DNA from: RGIG3178 sp964533965
GTDB taxonomy: Bacteria > Bacillota > Clostridia > Christensenellales > QAND01
NCBI GenBank assembly: GCA_964533965.1
Contig: CAZHNN010000001.1
Location: 62,001 to 126,000, forward strand
Direction: 5' to 3'
Length of the DNA: 64,000 nucleotides
The translations under genes were made by a program, and so were the position numbers. Of the stretch, positions 33,242 through 43,964 are shown one piece after another. Position 1 is the stretch's first letter. Each line of letters begins with the position of its first letter. The notes below the pieces were generated by a model. That model ran no database searches and was not told the DNA's origin. It saw nothing but the letters and a program-made list of their open reading frames with translations.

Positions 33242-34582
33242 ATGGTACATATATTCCGTTGCGCCGAGCTCAACCTTCTTCTGGACGTTGAGAGCGGCGC
33301 TTTGCATGTATTAAGCGATGAAGCCAATGCAGTGGCGAAGCTCTATCTTTCGGGAAAGGAAGCCCGCGAGATAGCCGAGCTTTTGCCCGTGCCACTCGAA
33401 GACGTTCTGGAATGCATCGGAGAGCTAAAGGAACTTTCGGCCTCGGGGCTTTTGGATACCCCGCCTTCCGAAGAAGAGGCGGTGGACGACGGCGGTATCA
33501 TCAAGGCGCTTTGTCTGCACGCGGCGCACGACTGCAACCTGCGCTGCGGCTATTGCTTTGCCTCCACAGGCGATTTTGAGGGTCAACGGAGCCTGATGCC
33601 GTTTGAAGTCGGACGGGATGCGCTGGACTTTTTGATAGAGCACAGCGGCAACCGCCGTAACCTCGAGGTGGATTTCTTCGGCGGCGAGCCGATGATGAAT
33701 TTCCCTGTTGTAAGGGAGATCGTGCTCTACGGCAGGGAATTGGAAAAGAAGTACAACAAGCAGATCCACTTCACCATGACCACCAACTGCTATGACGTAC
33801 CGGAGGAAGCCATCGCATTTTGTAATACAGAAATGCACAACCTCGTGCTGTCCATCGACGGCAAACAACAGACGCACGACGCACTAAGACCTGCAATCGG
33901 CGGTAAGCCGTCGTATGAACGAGCGGTACAAAACGCCAAGGCGCTGATCCAAGATCGGGGTGAGGGCGAATACTATGCGCGCGGCACGTTCACCAGAAGG
34001 AACCTCGATTTTGTGCCGGATGTTGAAGCGCTGTGGGACGAGGGGTTTGCGCATGTCTCCGTGGAACCCGTGGTTTTAAACAACAGCCATCCGCTTTCGC
34101 TGCGCGAGGAAGATCTAAACGCGATCTTCCAAAGCTATGATAAGCTGCTGCAGGCGGTGTTAAAAAGAAAACACGAAGGCAAGCCGCACCATTTCTTCCA
34201 CTTTACCGTGGATCTGTCCGGCGGTCCTTGCTTGCGAAAGCGGCTTTCGGGATGCGGCGCCGGTCGCGAATACCTCGCCGTCACGCCGGACGGCACCCTG
34301 TATCCCTGCCATCAGTTCGTGGGACGCGAAGGGTTTGTCATCGGCAACGTACGGGACGGCATCTTACATGAAGAAGTGCGCGGTGCGTTTTTGCAAAACC
34401 ACATCGGCTGCAAAGCGCCCTGCGGGCAATGCTTTGCCAAATACTTCTGCTCCGGCGGCTGTGCGGCAAACGCCCAGGCGTACAGCGGATCGATTGTAAC
34501 GCCCAACCCAATGGAGTGCGCGATCCTTCGCAAGCGGACGGAATGCGCATTGGCGCTGGCGGCCATGGAACAGATGGATTAA
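33242..34582 (+). CDS. scfB: SCIFF radical SAM maturase (SPASM domain)
   Basis: The 446-residue enzyme has an N-terminal RiPP-recognition-like region (ELNLLLDVESGALHVLS), the radical SAM cluster motif CNLRCGYCFA (CxxxCxxC), FFGGEPMMNF, and a C-terminal SPASM domain with cysteines in SGCGAGR, LYPCHQF, GCKAPCGQC, and FCSGGCAANA for two auxiliary iron-sulfur clusters. It installs thioether bridges in the SCIFF peptide encoded just before it. ATG 33242 has only a weak SD, so translation is probably coupled to the precursor gene. A terminator ends the two-gene unit; no dedicated exporter or protease follows. Confidence 0.95.
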   Translation: MVHIFRCAELNLLLDVESGALHVLSDEANAVAKLYLSGKEAREIAELLPVPLEDVLECIGELKELSASGLLDTPPSEEEAVDDGGIIKALCLHAAHDCNLRCGYCFASTGDFEGQRSLMPFEVGRDALDFLIEHSGNRRNLEVDFFGGEPMMNFPVVREIVLYGRELEKKYNKQIHFTMTTNCYDVPEEAIAFCNTEMHNLVLSIDGKQQTHDALRPAIGGKPSYERAVQNAKALIQDRGEGEYYARGTFTRRNLDFVPDVEALWDEGFAHVSVEPVVLNNSHPLSLREEDLNAIFQSYDKLLQAVLKRKHEGKPHHFFHFTVDLSGGPCLRKRLSGCGAGREYLAVTPDGTLYPCHQFVGREGFVIGNVRDGILHEEVRGAFLQNHIGCKAPCGQCFAKYFCSGGCAANAQAYSGSIVTPNPMECAILRKRTECALALAAMEQMD

Positions 34583-34595
34583 GAAGAATAAGAAG

Positions 34596-34621
34596 AGCGC
34601 GGTTATGAACCGCGCTTTTTT
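34596..34621 (+). terminator. Terminator of the SCIFF operon
   Basis: AGCGCGGTT (34596-34604) pairs with AACCGCGCT (34608-34616), then a T run. From here to 34885 is A+T-rich DNA without a recognisable gene. Confidence 0.9.
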
Positions 34622-34885
34622 ATCGGTAGGCATACATGACAGAGAAAATGTATGTAACTTTTGAATTTATGTTGGATACTGTTTGATATAGATGGAATGA
34701 AAGCTGTAAAGCTGATCGATTCGGATTACGAATTGGCTGCTAACAGCGCAATATCGAATATGTGCATACCGTAAAGCGATCAAGGTGTCACATAATTTTT
34801 ATAATTTTTTTAAAATTTTAAAACCGCATAGCCTGAAAACTCGCTTGGAATCTGTTATACTATATAAATGCGTCGTATACGGATG

Positions 34886-35302
34886 TTATTCCGCTCCGGC
34901 TATTAGTTCTTCCAGCTTGTCCAATGCGTCCGCTATGAGTACAGCAAGAGGCCTCTCTAAAAATCCTGCAATGCGCACGTGCGCCTGCGGCATCGGTATG
35001 AGGATCTTGATGGCTTCGCAGCCGCCTATGGCTTCGGCCATCGCAGGCGTCAGTTCGCCCAGCATCGCGTTTGCAAGCACGATGCCAAACGGCCCAAAAA
35101 TTACGTCACAACGTGATGCCGTGCGAATGATCGCGTTTTCCCCGGTGGCTCCCTCCTGGGCGCCTGCGCGCATCATAGCGCTCGTCGCCATTGCATTGGT
35201 GCCCAATGCCACGACCCGCTGCTGTGGAAACCGGGCTCTTAATTCCGCGACGATCGCGCGGCCGACCCCGCCGCCCTGACCGTCTATTACGCCGATATAC
35301 AT
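34886..35302 (-). CDS. DUF3842 family protein
   Basis: The 138-residue protein begins MYIGVIDGQGGGVGRAIVAE, a glycine-rich nucleotide-binding-like loop, and continues VVALGTNAMATSAMMRAGA and DVIFGPFGIVLANAMLGELT, matching DUF3842, a Clostridia family of unknown function with a predicted Rossmann-like fold. ATG 35302 follows AAAGGAG. It is a single-gene unit transcribed away from the SpoIID-like gene; the two start about 140 bases apart and share a divergent control region. Confidence 0.85.
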   Translation of the reverse strand: MYIGVIDGQGGGVGRAIVAELRARFPQQRVVALGTNAMATSAMMRAGAQEGATGENAIIRTASRCDVIFGPFGIVLANAMLGELTPAMAEAIGGCEAIKILIPMPQAHVRIAGFLERPLAVLIADALDKLEELIAGAE

Positions 35303-35368
35303 TGCGTTCACTCCTTTGTGTGAGTTGAGTATAGCAAATTCCGGCAACGGAGAAAAGTGGAGTTTTCC

Positions 35369-35397
35369 TTGACAAATTATTACGAATGGGTTAAGTT
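35369..35397 (+). promoter_or_regulatory. Probable promoter of the SpoIID-like gene
   Basis: TTGACA (35369-35374), 17 bases, TAAGTT (35392-35397). The -35 is perfect, the -10 weak. Confidence 0.55.
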
Positions 35398-35442
35398 AAA
35401 ATTACAAATTGACTATTAGTGCCATGGAAGGGAGGTTATGCT

Positions 35443-38376
35443 TTGAAAAAACGACTGGTTGCATGCTTGCTTGTGGCATGCATGGTCTTCGGCATGTCCG
35501 GCGTATGGCTGATTCAAAGCCGAGCCAGTGCCGCCACGGCATACAATACCGTCCGCGTGAAAATTACAACCGCTGAAAAGACAAGCATCAGCATAACCGT
35601 TGGTAAAAATTATCGCATCATGCAGGATCCGGCCACAATTCTTTCGGCGGGAACGTATACCGTTTCCATTAGCAGTGGAAACATTAAAATAGCCAACAGC
35701 AGCTTCAGCAAGACTGTGGGAACAACGATGACGCTGGAAAGGTGCCAGAGCGACACCCTCAATACCGTCACTCTTTACAATACGAGATATGACTGCAATA
35801 TCAGCTATCTTGGCAACATGTCCTTTACTGCTCAAGATATCGATAAAGATACATCTGGAGTGCAATTGGGCATTCGCATAATCAATACTGTACCTCTCGA
35901 ACAATATCTGTACGGTTTGGTCGGTTATGAGATGAGCAATGCGTTCCCGCTGGAGGCATTAAAAGCTCAGGCGGTGGTAGCGCGCGGCTATGCGATAAGC
36001 GAAATTTCTCCATCTTCCGAGTATGATTTGATCGATTCGTCGGGGGATCAGGTTTACCGTGGTTATCCGAGTGGCCAGGAGAACGTGAAGGCCGCGGTGG
36101 ATGCGACCCGCGGACAAGTCTTGACATACAACGGTACGATTTGTGAAACTTTTTTTGCAGCCAGCAACGGCGGGCAAACCGAGTTACCTGGCAATCAGTG
36201 GGGTGGAGGGGAATCCAAGAACGCCGCGTATCCCTACTTGGCACAAAAAGATGATCCTTATGATATTAAAAATCCCTCCAGTATTGAAAACCGTAGATAT
36301 ATTCCGAAGGTCATCCGCAACACATCCATGGATCCTGTGCCGGATCTGCCCGTCAGTGGTACCTATCAAGTGCAGATCATCAATGTAAAGCAGAGCGGCA
36401 CAATTCCTGTGTATTCTACTGCTTCGAGCTCCGGAACCAAAATCGGTACTGCCGCCAAAGATGCAAAATTTACTTGGGTTGCAACTTCCGGGAACTTTTA
36501 TAAAATAAATTTCAATGGTGCAACCGGATATGTGGAAATCGGTTCTGCCATTAAAATACCGGATAGCACTGTGGTACCCACCGGTGCAAAACCCGCACTC
36601 CCAATTGATTATGCCGATGCGGTTCTCAACGATTTGCAGGAACAAGCTTACATAATCATGCGAGCGCGTGGCGATTCAGTACCCAATCAAAAGAACATTC
36701 GATTGTTGGAGTGCAGTCTTAAAAATGGGCAACCCCGTTTTTCAACAGGCCACAGCAACTTGTATCTTACTGCCGATGCCGATCTTGTCGTGCAGTACAT
36801 CGACAATGAAGGAAACCTGGTCGATAAAGCTACGGTGACGGTAAGCATTCCGCTGATGGTAAAGGACTCTGACGGAAAGTATGTTACGAACGGCGATTAT
36901 TTTGCAAGTAGCTGTATCATGAATTTCATTGAGGCATCCTCAGGTGGTTTTGATATAGTCAACCGCCGTTTCGGCCATGGAGTCGGCTTGTCCCAGCGTG
37001 GCGCGCAGCAGATGGCGCTGGATGGGAAGGATTATTCGTTCATCCTCAAGTTCTATTATGACGGTTCTGTCATTTCCACCGTCGACACGACGATTCCTAC
37101 GCTGCCTGTAGCGGCGTTGCAGCCGACAGGTAAGATCGTACGTATTACGAGAAATACTGTTAACATACGTTCACAACCGAACACCTCCTCAACGACATAT
37201 GGGCAGGTCAATACAGGTGCTGAATTTCCGCACCTTGGACAAACGGGCACCTGGTACATCATCCAGTACAACGGCAAGACAGCCTATGTGAGCACGGGCT
37301 ACGCCACACTGGTAACGCCGACGCCAACGCCAACAATTACACCTACACCCGTGCCAACACCCACACCCGCTACAACGCAGATGATCACCATCAAGGTCGG
37401 CACTTCGGTAAATGTCCGCAAGACCGCTTCAACGTCGGCCGTAAGCCTAGGCCGTGCATACAACGGGGAAAAGTATGCGTATCTTGGCAAGAGCGGAAGC
37501 TTCTGGATCATCAACTACAAGGGGCAAACCGGGTATGTCTATTCGACCTACGGGGTATTGACGACCGTTAGCGTAACACCTACGCCATCGGCAAGTGCTA
37601 CGGCAGCTCCCACGCAAACGCCGACAGCTACTGCTACGGCAGCTCCCACGCAAACGCCGACAGCTACTGCTACTGCAGTGCCAACACCAACACCGACAGC
37701 AACGACTACCGCTACCCCAACGCCGTCACCTGTGACCACGCAGTTGATCACCATCAAGGTCGGTACCTATGTCAACGTCCGGAAGACAGCGTCTACGTCG
37801 GCCGCAAGCCTAGGCCGTGCATACAACGGGGAAAAGTATGCGTATCTTGGCAAGAGCGGAAGCTTCTGGAAAATCAACTATAAGGGGCAGATCGGGTACG
37901 TCTATTCGACCTACGGGGTACTGACGACCGTCAGCACAACTCCCACGCCTACGACAACCGTAACCGCAACGCCTGCATCCGGCGGCTCTACCATACAGCT
38001 GATCCGCGTCAAGGTAGGCTCCTACGTCAAGGTGCGTAAGACCGCATCCACGTCGGCCTCTAGCATAGGAAGCGCATACAATAACGAAACGTACATCTAT
38101 CTGGGAAAGACCGGTAACTTCTGGAAGGTAAACTACAAAGGGCAGACGGGCTATATCTACTCGACCTACGGCGTGCAGACATCCGCGTTGGTGGTAAAGG
38201 TCAGCACAGGATCCTATGTCACGGTGCGATCCTCCGCCTCCGCCTCTGCTTCCAGTCTCGGAAAGGCGTACAACAACGAAACATACATCTATCTTGGCAA
38301 AAGCGGGAGCTTTCTGAAAATAACCTATAAGGGCAAGACCGGATACATCACCGCGACATATGGCGTGGTGATGTAG
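35443..38376 (+). CDS. Secreted SpoIID/LytB-domain protein with six SH3-like domains
   Basis: The 977-residue protein has a signal peptide (LKKRLVACLLVACMVFGMSG), an N-terminal beta-rich region, and a SpoIID/LytB domain (about residues 140-520) with EQYLYGLVGYEMSNAFPLEA, FFAASNGGQTE and FGHGVGLSQRGAQQMA. An SH3-like domain (about 306-376) is inserted inside it. Five more SH3_3 domains follow, joined by Thr/Pro-rich linkers (TPTPTPTITPTP). SpoIID-type enzymes are lytic transglycosylases acting on denuded glycan during sporulation; SH3 domains bind cell wall. Start TTG 35443 is seven bases after GGGAGG. This is a wall-bound vegetative or spore-stage remodelling protein rather than classic SpoIID (about 340 residues). 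The second and third C-terminal SH3 units are nearly identical in DNA. Confidence 0.88.
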   Translation: MKKRLVACLLVACMVFGMSGVWLIQSRASAATAYNTVRVKITTAEKTSISITVGKNYRIMQDPATILSAGTYTVSISSGNIKIANSSFSKTVGTTMTLERCQSDTLNTVTLYNTRYDCNISYLGNMSFTAQDIDKDTSGVQLGIRIINTVPLEQYLYGLVGYEMSNAFPLEALKAQAVVARGYAISEISPSSEYDLIDSSGDQVYRGYPSGQENVKAAVDATRGQVLTYNGTICETFFAASNGGQTELPGNQWGGGESKNAAYPYLAQKDDPYDIKNPSSIENRRYIPKVIRNTSMDPVPDLPVSGTYQVQIINVKQSGTIPVYSTASSSGTKIGTAAKDAKFTWVATSGNFYKINFNGATGYVEIGSAIKIPDSTVVPTGAKPALPIDYADAVLNDLQEQAYIIMRARGDSVPNQKNIRLLECSLKNGQPRFSTGHSNLYLTADADLVVQYIDNEGNLVDKATVTVSIPLMVKDSDGKYVTNGDYFASSCIMNFIEASSGGFDIVNRRFGHGVGLSQRGAQQMALDGKDYSFILKFYYDGSVISTVDTTIPTLPVAALQPTGKIVRITRNTVNIRSQPNTSSTTYGQVNTGAEFPHLGQTGTWYIIQYNGKTAYVSTGYATLVTPTPTPTITPTPVPTPTPATTQMITIKVGTSVNVRKTASTSAVSLGRAYNGEKYAYLGKSGSFWIINYKGQTGYVYSTYGVLTTVSVTPTPSASATAAPTQTPTATATAAPTQTPTATATAVPTPTPTATTTATPTPSPVTTQLITIKVGTYVNVRKTASTSAASLGRAYNGEKYAYLGKSGSFWKINYKGQIGYVYSTYGVLTTVSTTPTPTTTVTATPASGGSTIQLIRVKVGSYVKVRKTASTSASSIGSAYNNETYIYLGKTGNFWKVNYKGQTGYIYSTYGVQTSALVVKVSTGSYVTVRSSASASASSLGKAYNNETYIYLGKSGSFLKITYKGKTGYITATYGVVM
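37596..37667 (+). repeat. 36-bp tandem repeat in the Thr/Pro linker
   Basis: Two adjacent identical 36-base units (37596-37631, 37632-37667) encode ATAAPTQTPTAT-type linker repeats; a partial third unit follows. The lower-order threonine/proline codons around it are also repetitive (37318-37375). Confidence 0.85.
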
Positions 38377-38402
38377 CCCGGTTTGACAATAGCTGTGCAT
38401 CG

Positions 38403-38448
38403 TATCCCTTCCTGCGTTATGACAGGAAGGGATATACATATTTTTTTC
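38403..38448 (+). terminator. Terminator of the SpoIID-like gene
   Basis: TATCCCTTCCTG (38403-38414) pairs with CAGGAAGGGATA (38423-38434); a seven-T run follows a few bases later. Confidence 0.75.
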
Positions 38449-38531
38449 TATGGCGAACTTTTCGTTTGACTGGTATAATTACACACAAATCTGCGAAGAT
38501 GGCAGATCATGCGCAAGTAGGAGTGAAGACA

Positions 38532-39131
38532 ATGGCATCACTGCCCAGTTTGCAAAAAGATAAGCTCGATGCGTTGAAGGAGGAATTCTGCGCTCTTTTG
38601 CGGTCAACCGGCCGCGAGGGCATGGATGGCCTGATCGCTTATATGGAACAGGAAACGGATTTTTTTACGGCACCCGCCAGCGTCAACAAACACGGCGCCC
38701 TATATGGCGGATTGCTCATGCACAGCATGGAAGTGTTTAAACTGCTTGAGAACTTCAGCAAGCCCATCAAGGACGTGCCGCCGGCATCGTTGATCATATG
38801 CGGGCTGCTGCATGATATCTGCAAGGCGAATATGTACACCGTCAAAACACGCAACATGAAGAACGAGCAAGGGCGGTGGGAAGAGGTTGAGATGTTCGCC
38901 ATCGACGACCAGTTCCCGTTCGGGCACGGAGAAAAATCGGTGTATCTGTTGTCAAGGTATATCAGGCTAACCGACGAGGAAGCTTTATCCATCCGTTGGC
39001 ACATGGGCGGTTACGACGATACTGCGCGAAGCTACGTCGGAGGCATTACGCAGGCCAGCGCGTTTGAAAAGGTGCCGTTGTGCGTTTCGATGCACCTGGC
39101 GGACATGTACGCCGCGCACTTCCGAATTTAA
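38532..39131 (+). CDS. HD-domain hydrolase
   Basis: The 199-residue protein has an HD phosphohydrolase core: the metal-binding histidine in GGLLMHSMEV, the His-Asp pair in CGLLHDICK, and FGHGEKSVY, then WHMGGYD and SMHLADMYAAH. Such proteins cleave nucleotides or phosphodiesters. ATG 38532 follows TAGGAGTGAAGAC; the longer upstream frame runs across an extended -10 promoter (TGGTATAAT, 38471-38479). It is monocistronic. It resembles the HD proteins found in phage and core clostridial genomes; the substrate is unknown. Confidence 0.8.
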   Translation: MASLPSLQKDKLDALKEEFCALLRSTGREGMDGLIAYMEQETDFFTAPASVNKHGALYGGLLMHSMEVFKLLENFSKPIKDVPPASLIICGLLHDICKANMYTVKTRNMKNEQGRWEEVEMFAIDDQFPFGHGEKSVYLLSRYIRLTDEEALSIRWHMGGYDDTARSYVGGITQASAFEKVPLCVSMHLADMYAAHFRI

Positions 39132-39147
39132 AAGATTGCTTACGATA

Positions 39148-39181
39148 CCGCCTTCCGAATCCGGAAGGCGGTTTTGTTTTT
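39148..39181 (+). terminator. Terminator of the HD hydrolase gene
   Basis: CCGCCTTCCG (39148-39157) pairs with CGGAAGGCGG (39162-39171), then TTTTGTTTTT. A weaker GGCTGCCG/CGGCGGCC hairpin follows near 39283-39312; no gene lies in 39132-39400. Confidence 0.85.
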
Positions 39182-39400
39182 CTGTTGTATGAGGGGAGGA
39201 AATCAATAATACATATGTAAATACGATGATGAGTTGATGTGTTTCCGTTACCATTGCACGGATCGAGAATACGATAAATAAATGGCTGCCGCTCAATCCG
39301 GCGGCCTTTGTTTGTCGGTGCCGGTGGTTTTTAATTGCGCAAACATACCAACAAACTTTGACGCTTATGGTATACTGATAAAAAAACGGGAGCGTATAGT

Positions 39401-41056
39401 ATGGATTTGTTGTTTGAAGGCGCGGCGCGTATGGTTACCGGATCGTGTTATCTGCTAAGCGCTTGCGGAAAAAAGATATTGGTCGATTGCGGCATGCGTC
39501 AGGGGACCGATAAGAAGACAGACGACGGCGAGTTTTCCTTTGATATTAAAGATATCGATGCCCTTTTGATCACCCACGCTCACATTGACCACACCGGGCT
39601 CATCCCCTTGATCGTCAAACAGGGTTTTCGCGGTAAGATATTCGCCACAACCGCAACCAAGGATCTGGGCGAGATCATGCTGACCGACAGCGGTCATATA
39701 CAGGAAATGGAAGCGGAGTGGAAAACGCGCAAGGCCATACGCGCGGGACATCCGGCCGTGGAACCTTTGTACACCGCGGACGACGGTACGAAGGCTGCGC
39801 AGCAGATCATCACCGTCGAATACGGCGAAACGTTTGAGCTGTTTCCCGGCATCGTGGTCAACTTTTTGGACGCGGGACACCTATTGGGCAGCAGCATGAT
39901 AAAGCTATGGATCAAAGAGGGAGATGTTCAAAAAGAACTCGTCTTTTCGGGCGATATCGGCAACCTCGACCGCCCGATATTGCGGGATCCGACAGAGATA
40001 GCTTCCGCAGACTACGTGGTGATGGAATCCACCTATGGCGACAGGCTGCATCCGCCGCGTGAAGATCAAAAAAAGCTATTGGCCGAAATCATCAAACGTA
40101 CGTTTGACAGGGGCGGCAACGTCGTCTTCCCCGCGTTTTCGGTTGGGCGAACGCAGGAATTGCTCTATGATCTGAGCACCATCATGCACGAGGGGATGGC
40201 AGGACTAAAGCGCTTTGACGTGTATGTGGACAGCCCGTTGTCCAGCAAAGCCACGCATGTGTTCAGCGAGAATTTCAACAGCGGGTATTTTGACGAACAG
40301 GCGATGGAGCGCAAAAAGCGGGGCGACGACCCGTTTACCTTTGAAACACTGCACTTCATCGAATTGGCCGACGAATCCAAAGCATTGAACTTTATGCCGC
40401 AAAGTAAGGTCATCATTTCCTCCTCCGGTATGTGCGAGGCGGGACGCATCAAACACCATCTCAAACACAATCTGTTCCGCCGGGAATGCTCCATCGTATT
40501 TGTCGGCTATCAAGCGGAGGGCACACTCGGGCGTATTCTGGTGGATGGGGCGAAGCGCGTGCAGATCTTTGGCGAGGAGATAGAGGTGAACGCTGAAATC
40601 CAACGTCTGGAGGGATTTTCAGGGCATGCGGATCAGGCAGGGTTGTTGGAATGGATCGGCGCTTTCACAAAGAAGCCCAAGGTGTACGTTACACACGGCG
40701 AAGAGGAGATAGCGATCGGTTTTGCGCAGTTGCTCACACAGCGCGGGTATACTGCCACCGCGCCCAAGGAAGGGGATTTGCTTGACCTCGCGTCAGGCAT
40801 TGTCCGGGAAGCTCCGGAGCAGCCAAAACCGCGGCAAATGGCCGTGGAAGAACCGCATGTTGCCATCACAGGCGAGGAGGCGGATTGGAGCGGAATGCGG
40901 AAGAGGTTGCGGCAGGAAAGCGAACGCATGCTCGAGACTGCCAAGCTGTTGGAATATGTTCTTAAAGAAGGGATGGCAGGCAAAAAGCGCAAGCAATACA
41001 ATGAATTGCTGCATCAGCTGCGGGATACAGCCAACGCAATGCTCGGAATTAAATAA
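39401..41056 (+). CDS. Beta-CASP metallo-beta-lactamase RNA exonuclease
   Basis: The 551-residue protein belongs to the CPSF73/YSH1-like beta-CASP ribonucleases. The MBL domain has THAHIDHTG (HxHxDH), DAGHLLGSSM and FSGDIGN; the beta-CASP domain has PAFSVGRTQELLYDL, SPLSSKATHVF and SSSGMCEAGRIKHHL; the RMMBL segment has FSGHADQAGLLEW and VYVTHGEEE. A basic helical tail follows. It degrades or trims RNA using two zinc ions. ATG follows GGGAG and an extended -10 (TGGTATACT). It is not RNase J (different motif order and length). It is transcribed alone and ends near a perfect hairpin. Confidence 0.9.
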   Translation: MDLLFEGAARMVTGSCYLLSACGKKILVDCGMRQGTDKKTDDGEFSFDIKDIDALLITHAHIDHTGLIPLIVKQGFRGKIFATTATKDLGEIMLTDSGHIQEMEAEWKTRKAIRAGHPAVEPLYTADDGTKAAQQIITVEYGETFELFPGIVVNFLDAGHLLGSSMIKLWIKEGDVQKELVFSGDIGNLDRPILRDPTEIASADYVVMESTYGDRLHPPREDQKKLLAEIIKRTFDRGGNVVFPAFSVGRTQELLYDLSTIMHEGMAGLKRFDVYVDSPLSSKATHVFSENFNSGYFDEQAMERKKRGDDPFTFETLHFIELADESKALNFMPQSKVIISSSGMCEAGRIKHHLKHNLFRRECSIVFVGYQAEGTLGRILVDGAKRVQIFGEEIEVNAEIQRLEGFSGHADQAGLLEWIGAFTKKPKVYVTHGEEEIAIGFAQLLTQRGYTATAPKEGDLLDLASGIVREAPEQPKPRQMAVEEPHVAITGEEADWSGMRKRLRQESERMLETAKLLEYVLKEGMAGKKRKQYNELLHQLRDTANAMLGIK

Positions 41057-41085
41057 ATTAGAATATTGTCTATCGGGTAAATGCG

Positions 41086-41112
41086 CACATCCCGGCCTTT
41101 GGCCGGGATGTG
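41086..41112. terminator. Hairpin after the beta-CASP gene
   Basis: CACATCCCGGCC (41086-41097) and GGCCGGGATGTG (41101-41112) form a perfect 12-bp stem with loop TTT, but no T run follows, so termination may be weak. Confidence 0.55.
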
Positions 41113-41172
41113 TAAAACAAACAGAGCGCTTTATAAATAGCACCAAAATTCCAAATAATATAGAATGTGTGG

Positions 41173-41337
41173 TTAATTTTTTTCCTTTGCTCTTTCAGCC
41201 AGGTAGGCTTTCAAAATTGTCTCGATGAAATTGGAAAACGAACGGTTTTCCAAGGATGCATAGCGCTTGAGCTCATCGACCAAGTTTTCTTCAAAACGAA
41301 AGCTATACACTTTCTTTTCTGTTTTTTCTTGCGCCAT
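41173..41337 (-). CDS. Ribbon-helix-helix protein
   Basis: The 54-residue protein has the ribbon-helix-helix (CopG/Arc) pattern: a short strand KVYSFRFEENL, a helix VDELKRYASLEN and a second helix SFSNFIETILKAYL. Such dimers bind operator DNA and are often antitoxins. ATG 41337 follows GGAGGGG; an extended -10 (TATACT on the minus strand, 41406-41411) lies upstream. No toxin gene is adjacent, so it is either a stand-alone regulator or an orphan. It is a short gene facing away from glmS, with about 310 bases between. Confidence 0.75.
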   Translation of the reverse strand: MAQEKTEKKVYSFRFEENLVDELKRYASLENRSFSNFIETILKAYLAERAKEKN

Positions 41338-41588
41338 TCGTTCTTCCCCTCCGAAAAACATCGCATCATTTTGGCGAGACTCTTACCATCCCCTTTTCCA
41401 TATACAGTATACCATATATAGAAAATTTGGGATATAACGCCGGATGACTTGTCGAGGATTGTCGGAATGTTATTTTCTTCCAAAATAAATTCTCTTTCAT
41501 TTGTCAAAGCTCCTGCATGCATGCCATGCATTGACGGCTCAACTACCGCATACGAAGAAAATGGAAGGATACGAAATACCTTATTCGT

Positions 41589-41617
41589 TTGACCATTCTT
41601 TTGTGGGATGGTACAAT
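41589..41617 (+). promoter_or_regulatory. Sigma-A promoter of glmS
   Basis: TTGACC (41589-41594), 17 bases, TACAAT (41612-41617). The leader is only about 25 nt long, so there is no room for a glmS ribozyme. Confidence 0.8.
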
Positions 41618-41647
41618 TCAACTATTATCTCGAGGAGGTTTTTCCAT

Positions 41648-43485
<1,838 letters not shown>

Positions 43486-43537
43486 CCAAAACGAAAAAAT
43501 ACATATACTTGCATTTCACTTGATTGTCGTTTTCTAT

Positions 43538-43580
43538 AATGTCGTGTGACACGAACTATGTGCCATACGACATTTTTCTT
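43538..43580 (+). terminator. Terminator of glmS
   Basis: AATGTCGT (43538-43545) pairs with ACGACATT (43567-43574), then a T-rich tail. Confidence 0.7.
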
Positions 43581-43964
43581 TTACACCCTTGAAGATGAAT
43601 AATAAATCATTTTCATTACTGTTCATAACAAACGAAACAATGTGTTTAGCATAAAGACAACCCTGATAAATAGTGCGCAAAATGTTACATTGATAAAAAG
43701 ACATTCCACCGATTCTATTTAGAACAAGGGCTTCGTTGCTTGATAAAAAAACTCCAGACATAACGAGTATATCAGCAAATATAAGCCCGAAAGCAGTGGT
43801 CATAAGACACCAATAGTTTATACTGGTTAAATTCCGTTAAAAACACATGTTCTTATGTAAACTATTTGTAAATATATTTAATACAATATGGAAGTTAATA
43901 ATATTTATGCTAGAATGTAACAAATCGGGCTGATAGCCCGATTGCGTTAGAAGAGAGGAGAACA
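43581..43964. other. A+T-rich gap without a recognisable gene
   Basis: This stretch of nearly 400 bases is much richer in A+T than the surrounding genes. I see no protein family, RNA fold or repeat in it; it includes the promoter region of the XRE gene (candidate -10 TAGAAT near 43912). Confidence 0.5.

Noticed and set aside
37318..37740. Possible CRISPR-like repeats in the SpoIID-like gene
   Set aside because: These are in-frame Thr/Pro linker and SH3 repeats in a coding sequence, without spacers or cas genes.
41173..41337. Toxin-antitoxin module at the ribbon-helix-helix gene
   Set aside because: No toxin ORF with SD lies on either side; only the DNA-binding protein is supported.
41618..41647. 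glmS ribozyme expected ahead of a Gram-positive glmS
   Set aside because: The promoter at 41589-41617 leaves only about 25-30 nt of leader, and no ribozyme core is visible.
43534..43803. 89-residue minus-strand ORF between glmS and the XRE gene
   Set aside because: No SD, no family resemblance, and it runs through the glmS terminator.
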